Counted from the first letter of the stretch, positions 16,639-26,260 are shown. The stretch: DNA of 64,000 bases from Candidatus Ventrousia excrementavium (GCA_018714845.1 DVMR01000035.1:19295-83294), one strand, 5' to 3'. Notes: a model not told the origin generated them from the letters alone. Numbers and translations: made by a program.

Positions 16639-18461
16639 TGGCACGCGAAAAGAGAATGCCGGGAAATGTGGGCGGCGGCCGGCGCGGCGGAGCGTTTGAA
16701 AAGCCCAAGGGCAAGCCGAGCGCTATTTTGATTCGCCTGTGGAAATATCTGTACCATTATAAATGGATGCTGCTGCTGGCAGCGACGCTCAGCATCGGCG
16801 GCAATCTGCTGGCTCTGGTCGGCCCCAAGCTGTCGGGCTTTGCCATTGACGCCATTGAACCCGGCCCGGGACAGGTTATTTTTTCATCTGTCTTTTACTA
16901 CGCCGGACTGATGATGGCCTGTTACCTGGCGTCGGCCGTCATCAGCTACGCACTGGCCATGCTGATGGTGCAGCTCAGCCGCAATGTTGTATATCAGATG
17001 CGCAAGGACGTTTTTGACCATCTGCTGCGTCTGCCAGTGCGGTTTTATGACAACCACGCCATCGGCGATGTCCTGAGTGTTTTGTCGTATGACATCGATA
17101 CCATCAACGCTTCGCTGTCCAACGACCTGGTGCAGATGCTGTCGAGCGTCATCACGGTGGTGGGCTCGTTCAGCATGATGCTCTCCATCTCGCCCAAGCT
17201 TATTTTGATTTTTGTCTTTACCATCCCTGTTTCCATTTTGTTTACGCGCTTTCGCTCCAAAAAGGTGCGGCCGCTTTACAGCAAGCGTTCGCGCAAGCTG
17301 GGCGAGCTCAACGGCTATGTTGAGGAAATGACGGGCGGCATGAAGACCATCCGTGCTTACAGCCGTGAAGAAATTTTTATCGGCAGGTTTGAGGAAAAGA
17401 ACGAGGCTGCCTGCGAGGCCAACTACCGCGCTGACAGCTTTTCTAGCGTCACCGGTCCGACCGTCATGTTCATCAACAACCTGTCGCTGGCGCTCATCAG
17501 CATCTTTGGCGGTATTTTGTACATGGCCGGCGGCATCACGCTGGGCAATGTCTCATCCTTTGTCATGTATTCGCGCAAGTTCTCGGGTCCCATCAATGAG
17601 TTTGCCAATATCATCAGCGAGCTGCAGTCGGCGCTGGCCGCGGCCGAGCGCGTATTCCGCCTGCTCGACGAGCCGGAAGAGGTTCCCGACGCCATTGGTG
17701 CCGGCGAGCTTAACAATGTCCGCGGCCGCGTGACGTTGGAAAACGTCTGCTTTGGCTACGACGACACAAAGCAGGTGCTGCGCAACTTCAGCATCGAAAC
17801 CGAACCGGGGCAGACGGTCGCCATCGTCGGCCCGACGGGCGCGGGCAAAACGACCATTATCAACCTGCTCATGCGGTTTTATGACGCCGATTCAGGCAAA
17901 ATCAAAATTGACGGCCACGATATCTGCAGCGTCACCCGTGACAGCCTGCGGCGCGCGTGGTCCATGGTTTTGCAGGATACCTGGCTGTTTTCAGGTACGA
18001 TTTTTGAAAACCTGGCCTACGGCAAGGAGAATGTCACCCTGGATGAGGTCAAGGCGGCCGCGCGGGCCGCGCGCATCGACGGCTTTATCGAATCGCTTCC
18101 CCAGGGGTATGACACCGTGCTGCGCGACGGCGGGTCCAACATCTCAAAAGGACAGAAACAGCTGTTGACCATTGCGCGCGCCATGCTGCTCGACGCGCCC
18201 ATGCTCATTCTGGACGAGGCGACATCCAATGTCGATACACAGACTGAGCAGAAGATTCAGGCCGCCATGCTGCGGCTGATGAAGGGACGCACCTGCTTTG
18301 TCATCGCGCACCGATTGTCGACCATCCGCCATGCGGACAAAATCATCGTCCTGCGTGAGGGGGCGGCCGCTGAGTGCGGTACCCATGACGAGCTCATGCG
18401 CAAGGGCGGCTACTACAGCGAGCTTTACCGCGCGCAGTTCGACGCCGCCGCTTCCTGCTGA
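16638..18461 (+). CDS. ABC exporter half-transporter (TMD-NBD), subunit 2
   Basis: 607 residues with a Gly/Arg-rich N-terminal tail (GGGRRGGAFEKPKGKP), six membrane helices (about 30-330) and an ATPase domain. Walker A is GPTGAGKTT (from about 398) and Walker B LILDEATSNVD has the catalytic Glu. The signature is ISKGQKQ instead of the canonical LSGGQ. The partner subunit has a canonical signature but a degenerate Walker B. The two halves are thus complementary, as in asymmetric heterodimeric exporters with one working ATP site. Confidence 0.92.
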   Translation: MAREKRMPGNVGGGRRGGAFEKPKGKPSAILIRLWKYLYHYKWMLLLAATLSIGGNLLALVGPKLSGFAIDAIEPGPGQVIFSSVFYYAGLMMACYLASAVISYALAMLMVQLSRNVVYQMRKDVFDHLLRLPVRFYDNHAIGDVLSVLSYDIDTINASLSNDLVQMLSSVITVVGSFSMMLSISPKLILIFVFTIPVSILFTRFRSKKVRPLYSKRSRKLGELNGYVEEMTGGMKTIRAYSREEIFIGRFEEKNEAACEANYRADSFSSVTGPTVMFINNLSLALISIFGGILYMAGGITLGNVSSFVMYSRKFSGPINEFANIISELQSALAAAERVFRLLDEPEEVPDAIGAGELNNVRGRVTLENVCFGYDDTKQVLRNFSIETEPGQTVAIVGPTGAGKTTIINLLMRFYDADSGKIKIDGHDICSVTRDSLRRAWSMVLQDTWLFSGTIFENLAYGKENVTLDEVKAAARAARIDGFIESLPQGYDTVLRDGGSNISKGQKQLLTIARAMLLDAPMLILDEATSNVDTQTEQKIQAAMLRLMKGRTCFVIAHRLSTIRHADKIIVLREGAAAECGTHDELMRKGGYYSELYRAQFDAAASC

Positions 18462-18476
18462 CCGGAAATTTATCTC

Positions 18477-18516
18477 AAAGCACGCCGCCCCCGCAGCGGG
18501 GAAGGCGTGCTTTTCT
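18477..18516 (+). terminator. terminator of the MarR-ABC operon
   Basis: AAAGCACGCC (18477-18486) pairs with GGCGTGCTTT (18504-18513) around a GC-rich inner stem, followed by TTTTC. Confidence 0.8.
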
Positions 18517-18612
18517 TTGTGGATACAGGCTGCGCTGACACACCAAAAACTGGCCTTTTTTGAAGATTTCAGGCGAAAAACAGCGCAAAAAGCCGGGGCA
18601 ACAAATCGTGTC

Positions 18613-18641
18613 TTGACCTTTTGGCCCAAACCTGATACGCT
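18613..18641 (+). promoter_or_regulatory. possible promoter of the XRE-type gene
   Basis: TTGACC (18613-18618), a 17-bp spacer and TACGCT (18636-18641; weak -10), 17 bp before the start codon. Confidence 0.45.
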
Positions 18642-18658
18642 CGGACCGAGGTGATACC

Positions 18659-19336
18659 ATGACAATCAATCAAAATCTGCGCGACCTTCGTCAGCTGTCC
18701 GGCATGACGCAGGAAGAGGTGGCCAACCGCGTCGGCCTGACCCGGCAGGCCATTTCAGGTTATGAGTCGGGGCGCACACAGCCTGACCTTGACATGCTGG
18801 AAAAGCTCGCCGCACTGTATGGGACCGACATATCGGGTATTTTATACGGCCGCAGCGCCGAGCAGAGAAAGCTGCGCGCCGTCAGGGTCGCGGCTGTGGT
18901 GACGCTGGCAGCCGTGCTGCTGCTGACACTGTGCCGTTCCGGATTGCTTCTGTTCATGAATACGGTTTTCCCTGTGGGGGAGCTCGGCACAATGACCGAA
19001 GCAGCCGAACAGGTTATCAATGTTCGCTTTGCCCTGCTTCGCGCTTCAGAGCTGAGCGGGGGGCTGGCACAGCTCTTTTCGGCCGTGGGCTGCCTGATTA
19101 TGGGCGTTTTGCTGACCGGCCTGCGGCGTCTGCCGCCGGCGCGCGGGAGAGCGCTTTTCCTACTTGTTTTTGCGGCGGGGTCGCTGGCTTGCGCCCTGCT
19201 GCCAGCTGCCTTTGACAGCATTTACAGTACGGCGGACTACCTGCTGCCTCTGCTCGGCACAGCAACGCCCGTTATCTTGCTGGCAGTGTATGTCATTGCG
19301 CTCTGTTTGTACCGAAAACGCCGGACGGTAAAGTGA
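18659..19336 (+). CDS. XRE-family DNA-binding protein with membrane segments
   Basis: 225 residues. An N-terminal helix-turn-helix (about 5-60; MTQEEVANRVGLTRQAISGYE, then GRTQPDLDMLEKLA) is fused to four hydrophobic segments (about 77-100, 135-155, 160-185, 195-218). Membrane-tethered XRE regulators of this layout are common in Firmicutes and may sense envelope or membrane state. The ATG at 18659 has GAGGTGAT upstream. Monocistronic, with a bidirectional terminator shared with tmcAL. The target is unknown. Confidence 0.85.
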   Translation: MTINQNLRDLRQLSGMTQEEVANRVGLTRQAISGYESGRTQPDLDMLEKLAALYGTDISGILYGRSAEQRKLRAVRVAAVVTLAAVLLLTLCRSGLLLFMNTVFPVGELGTMTEAAEQVINVRFALLRASELSGGLAQLFSAVGCLIMGVLLTGLRRLPPARGRALFLLVFAAGSLACALLPAAFDSIYSTADYLLPLLGTATPVILLAVYVIALCLYRKRRTVK

Positions 19337-19357
19337 AAAAGCCCCGAGGGGCTTTTT
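19336..19357. terminator. bidirectional terminator between the XRE gene and tmcAL
   Basis: AAAAAGCCCC (19336-19345) and GGGGCTTTTT (19348-19357), with A- and T-runs that serve both strands. Confidence 0.85.
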
Positions 19358-20558
19358 ACAAGATAACAGGCTGACGCCGCCAGGCGTCCCCGGCCTGCTC
19401 GTGCTGCCAGCCGGGCAGAGCCAGACGGTATAAATCATCTGCCAGCACCTCGCGCTCGAAAAGCGCGAGGGCCTGCTGAGAAAGCGCCTTGATTTCCGCC
19501 GGACGCGTGACGACGGGCAGGGCGCTTTTTTGCGCCATGTCCCGCAAAAGAGTGCGGCCGGTCTGTGACAGCCCAAGCACGCGGATATAGGGGATGGGCT
19601 GCGCCTGGTCAGAAGCAGTGACGCCCAGAAAGGCGCACAGCAGCATCCGCCGCAGTCGTGACGCCGGATAGCGCTTGGTTTTGGCAGCCTGCCAGACAGC
19701 GTCAAAGCTGCGCCCCTGCCGAATTGCGTCGTACAGACGATGCTCCAGCCCCTCGGACGCACCGGGCAGCGCAGCCAGCTCGTCAATGCCCATGCGCAGC
19801 AGCTGGGGCAGAAGCGCACATTCAAAGCGCTCAAGCGACAGCATGAGTTTGCCGTGCCGGGCTCCGTCAGCCAGCAAATCAAAGGAAGCCCGGGGCAGGT
19901 AGGGGCGCACGCTTTCCCAGTCGTCGGAGCGCAGACGTTCACGCAGCCAGGTGGCAGAGGCAAATCCATCCGCCGGTTCACCGTCGTGGCCTGCGCCTTC
20001 GCGCGGCAGAGCGATGGGCTGTACGCCGCTTTGCAGGCTGCGCAGCGCCTTGAGGTATTCAATGGCCAGCGTATTGTTGGGGCGGCGCAAAAGTTCGGCT
20101 TCGCTGCGCAGACGGGCGTACAAAGCGCGTTCACGCGCACGGGCATAGGGAATACCAGTTCCGAGATGCTCCAAAGTCGCGTCAATGGTGCTCTTTTCGA
20201 GAGCAGCATCGGCCAGCGCCTGCAGGCGGCCAAGATCGGGGTCCTCGGCGCCAAAGGCCAGATGGGTGACAACGCCGGTGGATGTCAGCAGGCTGACAGC
20301 GGCCCGGGCAAAACCTTCAGCCGAACTGAGTGACCACGGCAGCGGCAGCTCGAGCACAAGGTCCGCGCCACCGTGCAGCGCACTTTCTGCTCGCAGATGC
20401 CTAGGGGCGACAGCGGGTTCGCCCCGCTGGACAAAATTGCCCGACATGCAGCAGACAATGGCGGTATCCGAACCCAGGCGGGTGCGTACAGCGGCGATCT
20501 GTGCCATGTGACCGGTGTGAAATGGATTGTATTCGCAGACAATACCGCAGGTTTTCAT
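19356..20558 (-). CDS. tmcAL: tRNA(Met) cytidine acetate ligase
   Basis: 400 residues. The start GIVCEYNPFHTGH holds the nucleotidyltransferase HxGH motif (residues 5-17), followed by MSGNFVQRGEPA and NNTLAIEYLKAL, all typical of YlbM/TmcAL. The enzyme uses ATP and acetate to make N4-acetylcytidine at the wobble position of elongator tRNA(Met). The ATG at 20558 has AAGGAG seven bases upstream; the longer frame lacks a site. It is divergent from ackA, which interconverts acetate and acetyl phosphate, so two acetate-using enzymes share an intergenic region. Confidence 0.93.
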   Translation of the reverse strand: MKTCGIVCEYNPFHTGHMAQIAAVRTRLGSDTAIVCCMSGNFVQRGEPAVAPRHLRAESALHGGADLVLELPLPWSLSSAEGFARAAVSLLTSTGVVTHLAFGAEDPDLGRLQALADAALEKSTIDATLEHLGTGIPYARARERALYARLRSEAELLRRPNNTLAIEYLKALRSLQSGVQPIALPREGAGHDGEPADGFASATWLRERLRSDDWESVRPYLPRASFDLLADGARHGKLMLSLERFECALLPQLLRMGIDELAALPGASEGLEHRLYDAIRQGRSFDAVWQAAKTKRYPASRLRRMLLCAFLGVTASDQAQPIPYIRVLGLSQTGRTLLRDMAQKSALPVVTRPAEIKALSQQALALFEREVLADDLYRLALPGWQHEQAGDAWRRQPVIL

Positions 20559-20668
20559 GATTTTCTCCTTACAGCTCCGCTGCGGGCGCTTGGCCGGACT
20601 GCGGCGGAGAATACGTTTGTTTTCTACTCGATCAGCGCGGCAAATCAAAGAAAAAGCCCAAAATGATG

Positions 20669-20697
20669 TTGTCTTTTGCCTGGGAGTAGTGTAAAAT
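20669..20697 (+). promoter_or_regulatory. promoter of ackA
   Basis: TTGTCT (20669-20674), a 17-bp spacer and TAAAAT (20692-20697). The leader of about 140 bases carries a long imperfect hairpin (20755-20766 with 20799-20810, one mismatch). Confidence 0.6.
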
Positions 20698-20841
20698 ATT
20701 GAATGGCTTCATTATACGTGAAAAAACCGAAAATTACAAAGGAATCTTGGCAGAGCCATGCCGGTGCGTCGGACGGGAAGTGCGCCGGGCTGACCGGCAC
20801 GGCTTTGCCAACACATCCGCAAGTTAAGGAGTGCAGGTAAA

Positions 20842-22035
20842 ATGAACGTTTTGGTAATCAATGCGGGCAGCTCGTCGCTCAAGTATCAGCTGATTGAGAT
20901 GAGCACTGAGCAGGTGTTGGCCAAGGGCCTTTGCGAGCGCATCGGCATCGACGGCAAGTACACCTATGAGGCGCACGGCGAAAAAATCAAAGGCGAGACC
21001 CCGATGAAGACCCATTCCGACGCCATCCGTTTTCTGACGTCCATGCTGGTGGACGAGAAAAACGGCGTCATCAAGAGCATGAGCGAAATCGACGCTGTCG
21101 GCCACCGTGTCGTTTCGGCGGGCGAAAAGTTTTCTGAGTCAGTCCTGCTGACCCCCGAGAGCAAGGCTGCCATCGAGGAGTGCATTCCCCTGGCCCCGCT
21201 GCACAACCCGGCCAACCTGACCGGCGTCGCCGCCTGTGAAGAGGTCATGCCCGGTGTTCCGCAGGTCGCCGTGTTCGATACCGCTTTCCACGCCAAAATG
21301 CCGGCCAAAGCCTATATCTACGCTGTGCCCTATGAGTACTATGAGAAGTACGGCGTGCGCCGCTACGGCTTCCACGGCACGTCACATCGCTTTGTGTCGG
21401 CCAAAGCCGCCGAAATGCTGGGCAAGCCTCTGTCCGAGCTCAAGATCATTACCTGCCATCTGGGCAACGGCTCGTCGGTCGCGGCCATTGACGGCGGTGT
21501 CAGCGTTGACACCAGCATGGGCCTGACCCCGCTCGAGGGTCTGCCGATGGGCACCCGCTCCGGCTCGATTGACCCGGCGATTGTTGAGTTCATCGCTGAA
21601 AAAGAGAACATGAACGTCAAGGAAGTGCTCAATGTTCTCAACAAAAAGTCGGGCGTTCTGGGCGTGTCGGGCGTTTCCTCTGACTTCCGCGACCTGGACA
21701 ATGCCGCTGCTGAGGGCAACAAGCGCGCCGAGCTGGCCATCGAGCTGTTTGTTTACAGCGTCAAGAAGTATATCGGCGCTTATGCCGCCGCCATGGGAGG
21801 AGTCGACGCCGTCGTCTTTACCGCCGGCGTGGGTGAAAACTCCGCTGACCTGCGTGCGCGCATGGTCGAGGGCCTGGAGTTCATGGGCATCGCCATTGAT
21901 AAGGAAAAGAACAACTTCCGCGGCGAGATGCGGGATATTTCCGCTCCCGGAGCCAAGGTCAAAACCCTCGTCATCCCCACCAATGAAGAGCTGGTCATCG
22001 CCATGGACACCATGGCCATTGTCGGCAAGAAATAA
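20842..22035 (+). CDS. ackA: acetate kinase
   Basis: 397 residues, the usual length. Motifs are NAGSSSLKY at the start, [29 protein letters not shown] and FTAGVGENS. It makes ATP and acetate from acetyl phosphate, the last step of acetate fermentation. The ATG at 20842 is preceded by AAGGAG. pta, usually next to ackA, is not adjacent here. The codon use is strongly biased, as expected of a highly expressed gene. Confidence 0.98.
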   Translation: MNVLVINAGSSSLKYQLIEMSTEQVLAKGLCERIGIDGKYTYEAHGEKIKGETPMKTHSDAIRFLTSMLVDEKNGVIKSMSEIDAVGHRVVSAGEKFSESVLLTPESKAAIEECIPLAPLHNPANLTGVAACEEVMPGVPQVAVFDTAFHAKMPAKAYIYAVPYEYYEKYGVRRYGFHGTSHRFVSAKAAEMLGKPLSELKIITCHLGNGSSVAAIDGGVSVDTSMGLTPLEGLPMGTRSGSIDPAIVEFIAEKENMNVKEVLNVLNKKSGVLGVSGVSSDFRDLDNAAAEGNKRAELAIELFVYSVKKYIGAYAAAMGGVDAVVFTAGVGENSADLRARMVEGLEFMGIAIDKEKNNFRGEMRDISAPGAKVKTLVIPTNEELVIAMDTMAIVGKK

Positions 22036-22044
22036 TCAAGCAAA

Positions 22045-22076
22045 AGCGGGACGGCTTAAAAAGCCGTCCCGCTCTT
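22045..22076. terminator. bidirectional terminator between ackA and the LysR gene
   Basis: The 13-bp perfect stem AGCGGGACGGCTT / AAGCCGTCCCGCT (22045-22057, 22061-22073) has loop AAA, then CTTTATTTT on the plus strand. Confidence 0.9.
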
Positions 22077-22996
22077 TATTTTGCCAGAAGCTCCTGCACG
22101 CTTTGCAGGTATTCCTGCGCCAGCAGACCGAGGGTGTGTCCGCGCTTTTTCAGGTACCCGATTTCGAGCATAAAACCCGCGTCGCGCACTCGCCTGCGCT
22201 GGATACCGGGAAAAAAGTCGCTGTCAAACGAGGCCGAAGGGTGAAAAACGCCCAGATGCACAGCCGACGTCTGCGAGAGCAGATGAATCATGGTACCGCG
22301 GTCCGAAACCGTGATGAAGTTGCCGGGCTGTACGCGGTGGAAGACTTCTTCATCTAAAGCGGCGAACAGCGGATGCGGCTCGGCATAGGTGATGATGGGC
22401 AGGCTGCTGAGCTGTGCCATGTTGACCTCAGCCTGAGTATCATCATGCAGGGGACAGTGTGGACCCATCATGATGTAAGGAGCGCCGGTGTATATGCGGA
22501 CGTATTCAAGGCCCATATCGTGTATCATTCCGCTCCATTGGCTTTTCTTCAGGTCGGGCATGGTCAAAAGGCCAATCTCGCACTGCTCTTCGGCGACACT
22601 GGTGACAACGGCGCTGCGCGCATCCTCGACGTAGTTGAGAGCAATGGGCTCTTCATGGTAGCGATTGCACAGGTCGGTGAAAAGACGGCTGGCAAAAAAC
22701 AGGTAGTAAACAGCAACGCTCAGGCTGAGCGGCTGCTCACAGTCACGGTCGATATACTGCTCAATAGCTGCCATGTGCTTGAGAATTTCACGACCGTGCG
22801 CGATAAATTCGACGCCAAAGCTGGTCAAAGAAATGCCGGACTGCGAACGAACAAAGATATCGTGGCCCAGCTCGCGCTCCAGCGACTTGATGGATGAGCT
22901 GAGGCTGGACTGCGCCAGATACAGGCTCTGCGCTGCGCGGTTGATGGAACCGGTATTGTACACCTCAATCGCCTGACGGATCTGTTCCAGCTTCAT
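22076..22996 (-). CDS. LysR family transcriptional regulator
   Basis: 306 residues. The N-terminal winged HTH (IRQAIEVYNTGSINRAAQSLYLAQSSLSSSIKSLE, read in parts) has the classic LysR pattern, and the effector domain follows. It is divergent from the DUF819 transporter across a 355-bp AT-rich gap, so it most likely controls that gene and the D-aminoacylase after it. The ATG at 22996 has AAGGG about 12 bases upstream, a long spacing. Confidence 0.9.
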   Translation of the reverse strand: MKLEQIRQAIEVYNTGSINRAAQSLYLAQSSLSSSIKSLERELGHDIFVRSQSGISLTSFGVEFIAHGREILKHMAAIEQYIDRDCEQPLSLSVAVYYLFFASRLFTDLCNRYHEEPIALNYVEDARSAVVTSVAEEQCEIGLLTMPDLKKSQWSGMIHDMGLEYVRIYTGAPYIMMGPHCPLHDDTQAEVNMAQLSSLPIITYAEPHPLFAALDEEVFHRVQPGNFITVSDRGTMIHLLSQTSAVHLGVFHPSASFDSDFFPGIQRRRVRDAGFMLEIGYLKKRGHTLGLLAQEYLQSVQELLAK

Positions 22997-23351
22997 GGAT
23001 GATGGTCCCTTTCTTCTAACGGAATAACCGAATGACTGTTAACGGAGATTTCGTTACTGAATTATAGCAAATCACTTAAAAACTGTCAAGAAAAAGCATA
23101 AAAGCAGCGCTTTAAACAGTGCTGAAGATAAATGTTTAAGCCTTTACTGGACAGTTAGGATATGTTATGGTAACAAAGGGAAAATGCACAAAAATAAATT
23201 AAAAAAATGATTAAAGTTGACATTATATATAAATATGATAGGACATTACCGAAAAAAACAATATAGTATATTGATGGATAGATGATATAATTAAATAAAA
23301 TCTGTGCGTGGCCACGCAGAGAAGTTGTTCAATTTTATAAGGAGGGATATT
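22997..23351. promoter_or_regulatory. AT-rich divergent control region
   Basis: This 355-bp gap is far more AT-rich than the flanks. It holds a TTGACA at 23217 without a well-spaced -10 box and a TATAAT at 23286-23291 without a good -35 box. This suits an activator-dependent promoter under the LysR protein. No open reading frame of note and no strong hairpin was seen. Confidence 0.5.
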
Positions 23352-24536
23352 ATGACGACCCTGATCGGCAGTGATCAAACCTGGTTAATGTGGATGATGG
23401 TTGCAGTCATGGCGGCATTTTCCGTTTGGGGCGAGCAAAAGACCAAATGGGGCGGAAAAATCGGCGCGGCGTGCGTTGCAATCTTCAGCACCATGATTCT
23501 TGTCAACATCCGTGTGCTGCCGTCGTCATCGCCTGTTTATTCGGCGGTCAGCGACTACATTTTGCCACTGTCCATCCCCCTGCTGCTTTTCCAGTGTGAT
23601 TTAAAGAAAATTATCAAAGAATCTGGGAAAATGTTTATTGTCTACCATGTTGCCGCACTGGGAAGTGTAATCGGCTCTTTGCTGATTGGCGTTTTGTTCC
23701 GCAGCACACCTGATATTGATGGTATTGTCGCCATGGAAATCGGCGCCAACATCGGCGGTACAGTCAATATGGTTGCCTGCGGCAATGCGTTTAATTTGGA
23801 TCAGACCTATATCAGTGCTGTGGCTGTTTCGGCGAATCTGCTTGTGGCCTTTTTAATGATCGGTCTGAGCGCTGCCACGGACAGCAAATGGGTACGCAGA
23901 AATTTCCCGCACCCTCATGTCGATGCGTTTGAGGCACAAATCGATACATCGGCCGGGTCGATCGCTGAACAGTACTGGAAACCCAAAAATGTTTCGCTGC
24001 TGTCCATTGCGTTGAGCCTGGCCACGACTTTTGTCATTTGCGGTGTCGGCAACCTGATCGCCACCTGGGTCAGGTCGTTGGGGCTGCCCACCATCCTCGA
24101 CCAGCTGTTCGGGTCAATCTACCTGATCATCTGTACGATTACAATTATTCTGGTTACCCTGTTCCCCAAATTCTTTCAAAAACTTGGAGGAGCTGAAGAG
24201 CTCGGTACTTTGATGATTATGATGTACTTTGTCTCAATCGGCGGCGCGGCGGACCTGATGGAACTGCTTCAGGTCGGCGGTGTCATTCTCTGCGCCATGG
24301 TCTTTGTCACAGTCGGTAACCTGGGCTGTCTGTTTGGCTTTGGCAAGCTGTTCAAGTGGAACTGGGAGGAGCTGTGCAATGCGTCGTGCGCTACGATTGG
24401 CGGCCCGACGACTGCGGCGGCATTCTCAATCAATAAGGGCTGGAATGCTCTGATTGTTCCCGGCATTTTGATCGGACTGTGGGGGTACGCCATCGGAAGC
24501 TATGTCGGCATCCTGTGCGGTAATATCTTCAGTTGA
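23352..24536 (+). CDS. DUF819 family membrane transporter
   Basis: 394 residues with about ten hydrophobic segments. The VLPSSSPVYSAVSDYILPLSIPLLLFQCDLKKI region (read in parts) and later GGPTTAAAFS are typical of the DUF819 (YjcL-like) family. Its substrates are unknown, and its two-fold layout resembles anion or amino acid carriers. The ATG at 23352 has AAGGAGG upstream; an earlier ATG lacks one. It is followed by an N-acyl-D-amino-acid deacylase, which suggests uptake of that enzyme's substrate or export of its product. Confidence 0.85.
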   Translation: MTTLIGSDQTWLMWMMVAVMAAFSVWGEQKTKWGGKIGAACVAIFSTMILVNIRVLPSSSPVYSAVSDYILPLSIPLLLFQCDLKKIIKESGKMFIVYHVAALGSVIGSLLIGVLFRSTPDIDGIVAMEIGANIGGTVNMVACGNAFNLDQTYISAVAVSANLLVAFLMIGLSAATDSKWVRRNFPHPHVDAFEAQIDTSAGSIAEQYWKPKNVSLLSIALSLATTFVICGVGNLIATWVRSLGLPTILDQLFGSIYLIICTITIILVTLFPKFFQKLGGAEELGTLMIMMYFVSIGGAADLMELLQVGGVILCAMVFVTVGNLGCLFGFGKLFKWNWEELCNASCATIGGPTTAAAFSINKGWNALIVPGILIGLWGYAIGSYVGILCGNIFS

Positions 24537-24575
24537 TTTTAGTCCGATATCCTGATAAAATACAAAGTAATAGTT

Positions 24576-24615
24576 GGCCCTCCGTTTTTTGGCGGTCGCC
24601 AGAAAGCGGAGGGCC
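24576..24615 (+). other. intercistronic stem-loop before the D-aminoacylase gene
   Basis: GGCCCTCCG (24576-24584) pairs with CGGAGGGCC (24607-24615) around a 22-base loop that contains a T6 run. No T-run follows on the plus strand, so it may be an attenuator or mRNA-stability element. Confidence 0.4.
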
Positions 24616-24652
24616 TGGTTATGATTGCAGGTAATAAAGGAGGAACGCTGTA

Positions 24653-26254
24653 ATGTATGAGCTGTTGATTAAAAACGCCACCGTGATCGACGGGACCGGA
24701 AAGCCGGGGTTCGCGGCTGCTGTCGCGTGCGAAAGCGGTAAGCTGAAGGTTCTGTCCCCGGACTGTGACTGCGAGGCCGCCAAGGTCATTGACGGCAGCG
24801 GACTGTATCTGACCCCGGGCTTTATTGACCCGCATTCTCACGGCGACGTGCCGCTGGGGCGGCACTTCAACTCTGTTTCCAAGCTGTCTCAGGGCATCAC
24901 CACCCATGTCACCGGTCAGTGTGGCTTTTCCATGTTCCCGGTCGACCCGGCACGGCTCAAGCCCATGCAGGACGGCATGGCCATTTTTACCGACAGCTTC
25001 CCCGCCGAAATGGAGACTTTTACCAGTTTTGAAAATTACCTGAAGTATGTCTCGACCCTCAAGCTGCCCGAAAACGTCAAGTTCAACGTGGGGCATGTTT
25101 CGCTGCGCATTGCGGCCATGGGATTTGACAACCGTAAGCCGACGGCCGAGGAGCTGGAGAAAATGAAATCCATGCTGCGCGAGGCCATGGAGCACGGCGC
25201 CATCGGCCTGTCGAGCGGCCTCATCTACATCCCCAGCGTTTATGCAGATACAGAGGAGTTCGTCGAGCTGTGCAAGGTGGTCGCAGAGTACGACGGCATT
25301 TACACCACCCACATGCGCAACGAGGGCGACGACGTGCTCAAGTCGATTGAAGAATCCATCGAGGTTGGCCGCCGGAGCGGCTGCCGCGTACATATTTCGC
25401 ATCTCAAGGTGTGCGGACAGAAAAACTGGGGCCTTTCCCAAAAGATTGTAGAAATGATTAAACAGGCGCAGCAAGAGGGCATTCGTGTTTCTGCGGACCA
25501 GTATCCGTACACCGCATCGATGACCCATCTCAACGTCTGCATTCCGCCCAAGTACTTTACAAAGGGCATTCCCGGCATGGTCGAGCTTTTGAAAGACCCG
25601 GCCATGCGCCAGCAGATTAAAATGGAGATGATGGACCCGGACACGCATTTTGAGAACCAGTACATTAACTGCGGCGGGTTTGACGGTGTTTTTGTCTCGC
25701 GCTGCGCGGAAACGCCGGAGTACGAGGGCATGACCATCGGCGAGGCAGCCCGCAAGCATGACATGGACCCGTTCGATTTGTTCTTTGACCTGCTCATCCG
25801 CAATAAGGGCGTGGCGTCGGCCATTTACTTCTGCATGGGTGAGGAGGATGTTTTCAACATCATCCAGTGCGACAGCGTTGTTCCTGGCACTGACGGCATC
25901 GTCAAGTCAGAGAGCGAGCGCGCGCATCCGCGCGCCTACGGCACCATGCCCCGCGCCATCCGCTGGTTTGTCAAGGAAAATCATCTGATGCCGCTCGAAG
26001 CCATGATCCACAAAATGACCGGACAGGCGGCGCAGCTTTGCATGATTGAGGGTAAGGGTGTCATTGCCGACGGCATGGACGCCGACCTTGTGCTGTTTAA
26101 TTATGACACCATCTGTGACACTGCCGACTTTATGGAGTCGAGCCGTCTGGCTGAAGGCATTGAATATGTCATTGTGGGCGGCGAGGTCGTGTACCATGAC
26201 AAGCAGCTGACCGGCGCCACGCCGGGCCGGGTCATTCTGCACGGCAAACGGTAA
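24653..26254 (+). CDS. N-acyl-D-amino-acid deacylase (amidohydrolase family)
   Basis: 533 residues. Metal-site motifs of the family are present: GFIDPHSHGD (the HxH pair), TGQCGFS (metal-binding Cys), THMRNEG, HISHLK, and the catalytic Asp in GTDG. A C-terminal beta domain carries DADLVLFN. Such enzymes cleave N-acyl-D-amino acids, releasing D-amino acid and fatty acid or acetate; some act on D-Glu or D-Asp derivatives. The ATG at 24653 has AAAGGAGGA upstream. It follows the DUF819 transporter and the divergent LysR gene as a likely catabolic cassette. The side-chain specificity is not visible. Confidence 0.9.
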   Translation: MYELLIKNATVIDGTGKPGFAAAVACESGKLKVLSPDCDCEAAKVIDGSGLYLTPGFIDPHSHGDVPLGRHFNSVSKLSQGITTHVTGQCGFSMFPVDPARLKPMQDGMAIFTDSFPAEMETFTSFENYLKYVSTLKLPENVKFNVGHVSLRIAAMGFDNRKPTAEELEKMKSMLREAMEHGAIGLSSGLIYIPSVYADTEEFVELCKVVAEYDGIYTTHMRNEGDDVLKSIEESIEVGRRSGCRVHISHLKVCGQKNWGLSQKIVEMIKQAQQEGIRVSADQYPYTASMTHLNVCIPPKYFTKGIPGMVELLKDPAMRQQIKMEMMDPDTHFENQYINCGGFDGVFVSRCAETPEYEGMTIGEAARKHDMDPFDLFFDLLIRNKGVASAIYFCMGEEDVFNIIQCDSVVPGTDGIVKSESERAHPRAYGTMPRAIRWFVKENHLMPLEAMIHKMTGQAAQLCMIEGKGVIADGMDADLVLFNYDTICDTADFMESSRLAEGIEYVIVGGEVVYHDKQLTGATPGRVILHGKR

Positions 26255-26260
26255 AAGAAG

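Noticed and set aside
20700..20841. Riboswitch in the ackA leader
   Set aside because: Only one imperfect long hairpin is visible; it matches no known riboswitch core.
24539..25759. 406-codon minus-strand frame
   Set aside because: Antisense to the D-aminoacylase gene and rich in His/Leu/Arg, as shadow frames are.
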